This document shows, piece after piece, positions 5,938 through 7,102 of a stretch of DNA of 7,102 nucleotides. The notes beneath the pieces are model-generated. The model was not told the origin of the DNA, searched no databases, and saw nothing but the letters and a program-made list of their open reading frames with translations. Position numbers and translations under genes: made by a program. Every line of letters starts with the position of its first letter. Position 1 is the stretch's first letter. Source of the DNA: Planctomycetota bacterium (GTDB lineage: Bacteria; Planctomycetota; Phycisphaerae; WQYP01); NCBI GenBank assembly GCA_021798635.1, contig JAJZGH010000242.1, positions 1-7,102 of the forward strand, written 5' to 3'.

Positions 5938-5967
5938 CGCTGAAATGCCCTGGCTCAAACGGCTGAA

Positions 5968-7102
5968 TCAAGGGGGGGCGGGATGAAGCTGCCGTAAATG
6001 ACGGGCCGCCTGCAGCGCCTGTGCCAGGAGTTTATTCACTGATTTATGATTGGGGCTTAAGGCAATAACCGTGCGAAACTGTTCTGCGGCCTGATTCGGG
6101 TGGCCATGAGCCAATAAATCCCGACCGTAAAAATAATGCGCCTGCGCCAGGCGCGGATTGATCTGCAAGGCCTGCCGATAAAGCGTCATAGCCTGCTTCC
6201 AGTGTCCGGATTTATCCAGCATGACCGCCAGATTATAGCGCGCATCGGCATTGCGCGAATTGCATGCGACAGCATCACGGTACGCCTTGATGGCAACGGG
6301 TGTATTACCCAAATGGCTTTCCGCCAGCCCATACGCCAGATACAGTCTGCTGGAGCCGCGCATCAATTGTATGCCACGCTGCAAGTCCCGTATCGCCATG
6401 GTCCAGTTTCCCTGCTGCTCATAGCAATAAGCCAATTTGACAATGGCCTTGCCCTGATACGAATCCACCATCAAGGAGGCCCGGAAATAGTTCATGGCCC
6501 GCTTCACATGGTGAAGTTTTTCCAGATACAACGACCCCAACAGATAATTCGCCAGCGGATCCTTGTCCTTCGTCAGCTTCAGGGCGGTCTGGCAATTGGC
6601 AATTTCCTGTGCCATGTGCCCATGGGCTTTGTCATGCAGCGCCAGCGTTTCATAGGCCTTAAAGCATTGTTTATCATACTTCAGTTCATGCAGCCATATT
6701 TCAATGGGAGGAATATAATTCAGACATTGGGCATAACTTACCGCCCCCAGTACCAGCAGCACGACTGCGGCGACTCCAACCGCCAATGGGTTTTTAGAAC
6801 CTGCGGCCGCGATCGCCGGTGCGGCCGCCGGCGTGCTGCCCGCCGGAATATTTTGCCCCGAAGATTGCAGGCTTTCCAAAGCGATCACGCCCACCTGAGT
6901 CAGCAGCACTATTAAGCTCATGCAACCCAGATAAAAATAATGATCCGCCACAAACGTGACGGCCATGCCGGCAAAGGGAACAAATCCCAGGGAGGGAGAA
7001 ATCATGATGCCGTAGATGGCAACCGCCGCGAATAATCCGCGCCCACATCGCTTTTGCGCAACAAAACAAATTACCGCGACCAAGGCGGCGGTGATAGGAT
7101 AT
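5968..7102 (-). CDS. Membrane protein with C-terminal TPR repeats, TMTC-like (N-terminus outside window)
   Basis: The frame is open to the window edge, giving 377 residues with the N-terminus missing; the TTG at 7083 is not a credible start because the frame continues upstream into hydrophobic sequence. Numbered from the first whole codon, hydrophobic segments lie at about 3-16, 22-50, 57-76 and 105-125. A Pro/Ala-rich linker (about 84-103) separates the third from the fourth. The segment LGFVPFAGMAVTFVADHYFYLG (38-59) resembles the last conserved loop of bacterial TMTC-like proteins, which have many N-terminal membrane helices (a GT-C glycosyltransferase-type fold) followed by TPRs. Six TPR units follow at about 146-179, 182-215, 217-250, 251-284, 285-318 and 319-352; unit 5 (YNLAVMLDKSG...ALQINP) is close to consensus. 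TPRs bind proteins or peptides. The enzyme activity and acceptor are unknown, since the catalytic part is not in the window. A run of seven G (5972-5978) lies just before the stop. Confidence 0.85.
   Translation of the reverse strand, partial: YPITAALVAVICFVAQKRCGRGLFAAVAIYGIMISPSLGFVPFAGMAVTFVADHYFYLGCMSLIVLLTQVGVIALESLQSSGQNIPAGSTPAAAPAIAAAGSKNPLAVGVAAVVLLVLGAVSYAQCLNYIPPIEIWLHELKYDKQCFKAYETLALHDKAHGHMAQEIANCQTALKLTKDKDPLANYLLGSLYLEKLHHVKRAMNYFRASLMVDSYQGKAIVKLAYCYEQQGNWTMAIRDLQRGIQLMRGSSRLYLAYGLAESHLGNTPVAIKAYRDAVACNSRNADARYNLAVMLDKSGHWKQAMTLYRQALQINPRLAQAHYFYGRDLLAHGHPNQAAEQFRTVIALSPNHKSVNKLLAQALQAARHLRQLHPAPP

Larger units (their letters stand above)
5606..5967. other. Structured intergenic region between the TPR gene and cysS
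   Basis: No convincing gene is seen in 362 bases. On the minus strand the order is: terminator of the TPR gene (5911-5937), a long imperfect palindrome (5777-5847, with outer pairing to 5762-5864), a pair of overlapping GC-rich hairpins (5713-5741), and the presumed cysS promoter zone (5640-5690). Open frames crossing the region give low-complexity, Arg/Pro/Cys-rich products with no recognisable domain. Confidence 0.6.

Noticed and set aside
5684..5971. 95-codon minus-strand frame following the TPR gene at the G run
   Set aside because: It could be a frameshifted extension, but its product has no TPR or other pattern, and a terminator and the long inverted repeat lie within it.
6136..6915. 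259-codon plus-strand frame
   Set aside because: It lies opposite the TPR gene, whose minus-strand frame shows clear TPR consensus and membrane helices.

Overview
The window looks like a chromosomal stretch from a member of the PVC superphylum, most likely Planctomycetota (Phycisphaerae-like). This is an inference from three things: exosortase-type PEP-CTERM proteins, a sodium:solute symporter carrying a C-terminal extension with an 'LHRG' segment that I associate with that group, and a cysteinyl-tRNA synthetase of the variant with 'NMTDVGHMTED' after the catalytic core. No rRNA, tRNA, CRISPR array, transposase or phage gene is visible.

Layout. The left end (1-1304, plus strand) holds the tail of one PEP-CTERM protein, its terminator, a clear sigma-70-type promoter with a leader of about 186 nt, a complete second PEP-CTERM protein of 240 aa, and a terminator that works in both directions. 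The rest is coded on the minus strand. In transcription order it holds a window-truncated membrane protein with TPR repeats (7102-5968), a terminator hairpin, a structured intergenic region, cysS (5605-3980), a 267-bp inverted-repeat-bounded element (3969-3703), and a 703-aa sodium:solute symporter (3582-1471). The symporter runs into the shared bidirectional terminator.

Function. The genes do not form an obvious pathway. The two PEP-CTERM proteins are paralogous secreted proteins that would be handled by an exosortase system encoded elsewhere. CysS is the housekeeping enzyme charging tRNA-Cys. The symporter imports an unknown solute with sodium. The TPR protein resembles the C-terminal half of bacterial TMTC-like (multi-TM plus TPR) proteins.

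The least ordinary part is the element at 3703-3969. It has 31-bp terminal inverted repeats (30 of 31 matching) around a GC-rich core that can fold into seven consecutive short hairpins, one capped by a UUCG loop when read on the minus strand. A 56-codon minus-strand reading frame with an ideal Shine-Dalgarno sequence lies inside it. It resembles a non-autonomous mobile element (MITE-like) or a mobile structured-RNA unit. A second structured intergenic region (5713-5864) lies upstream of cysS.
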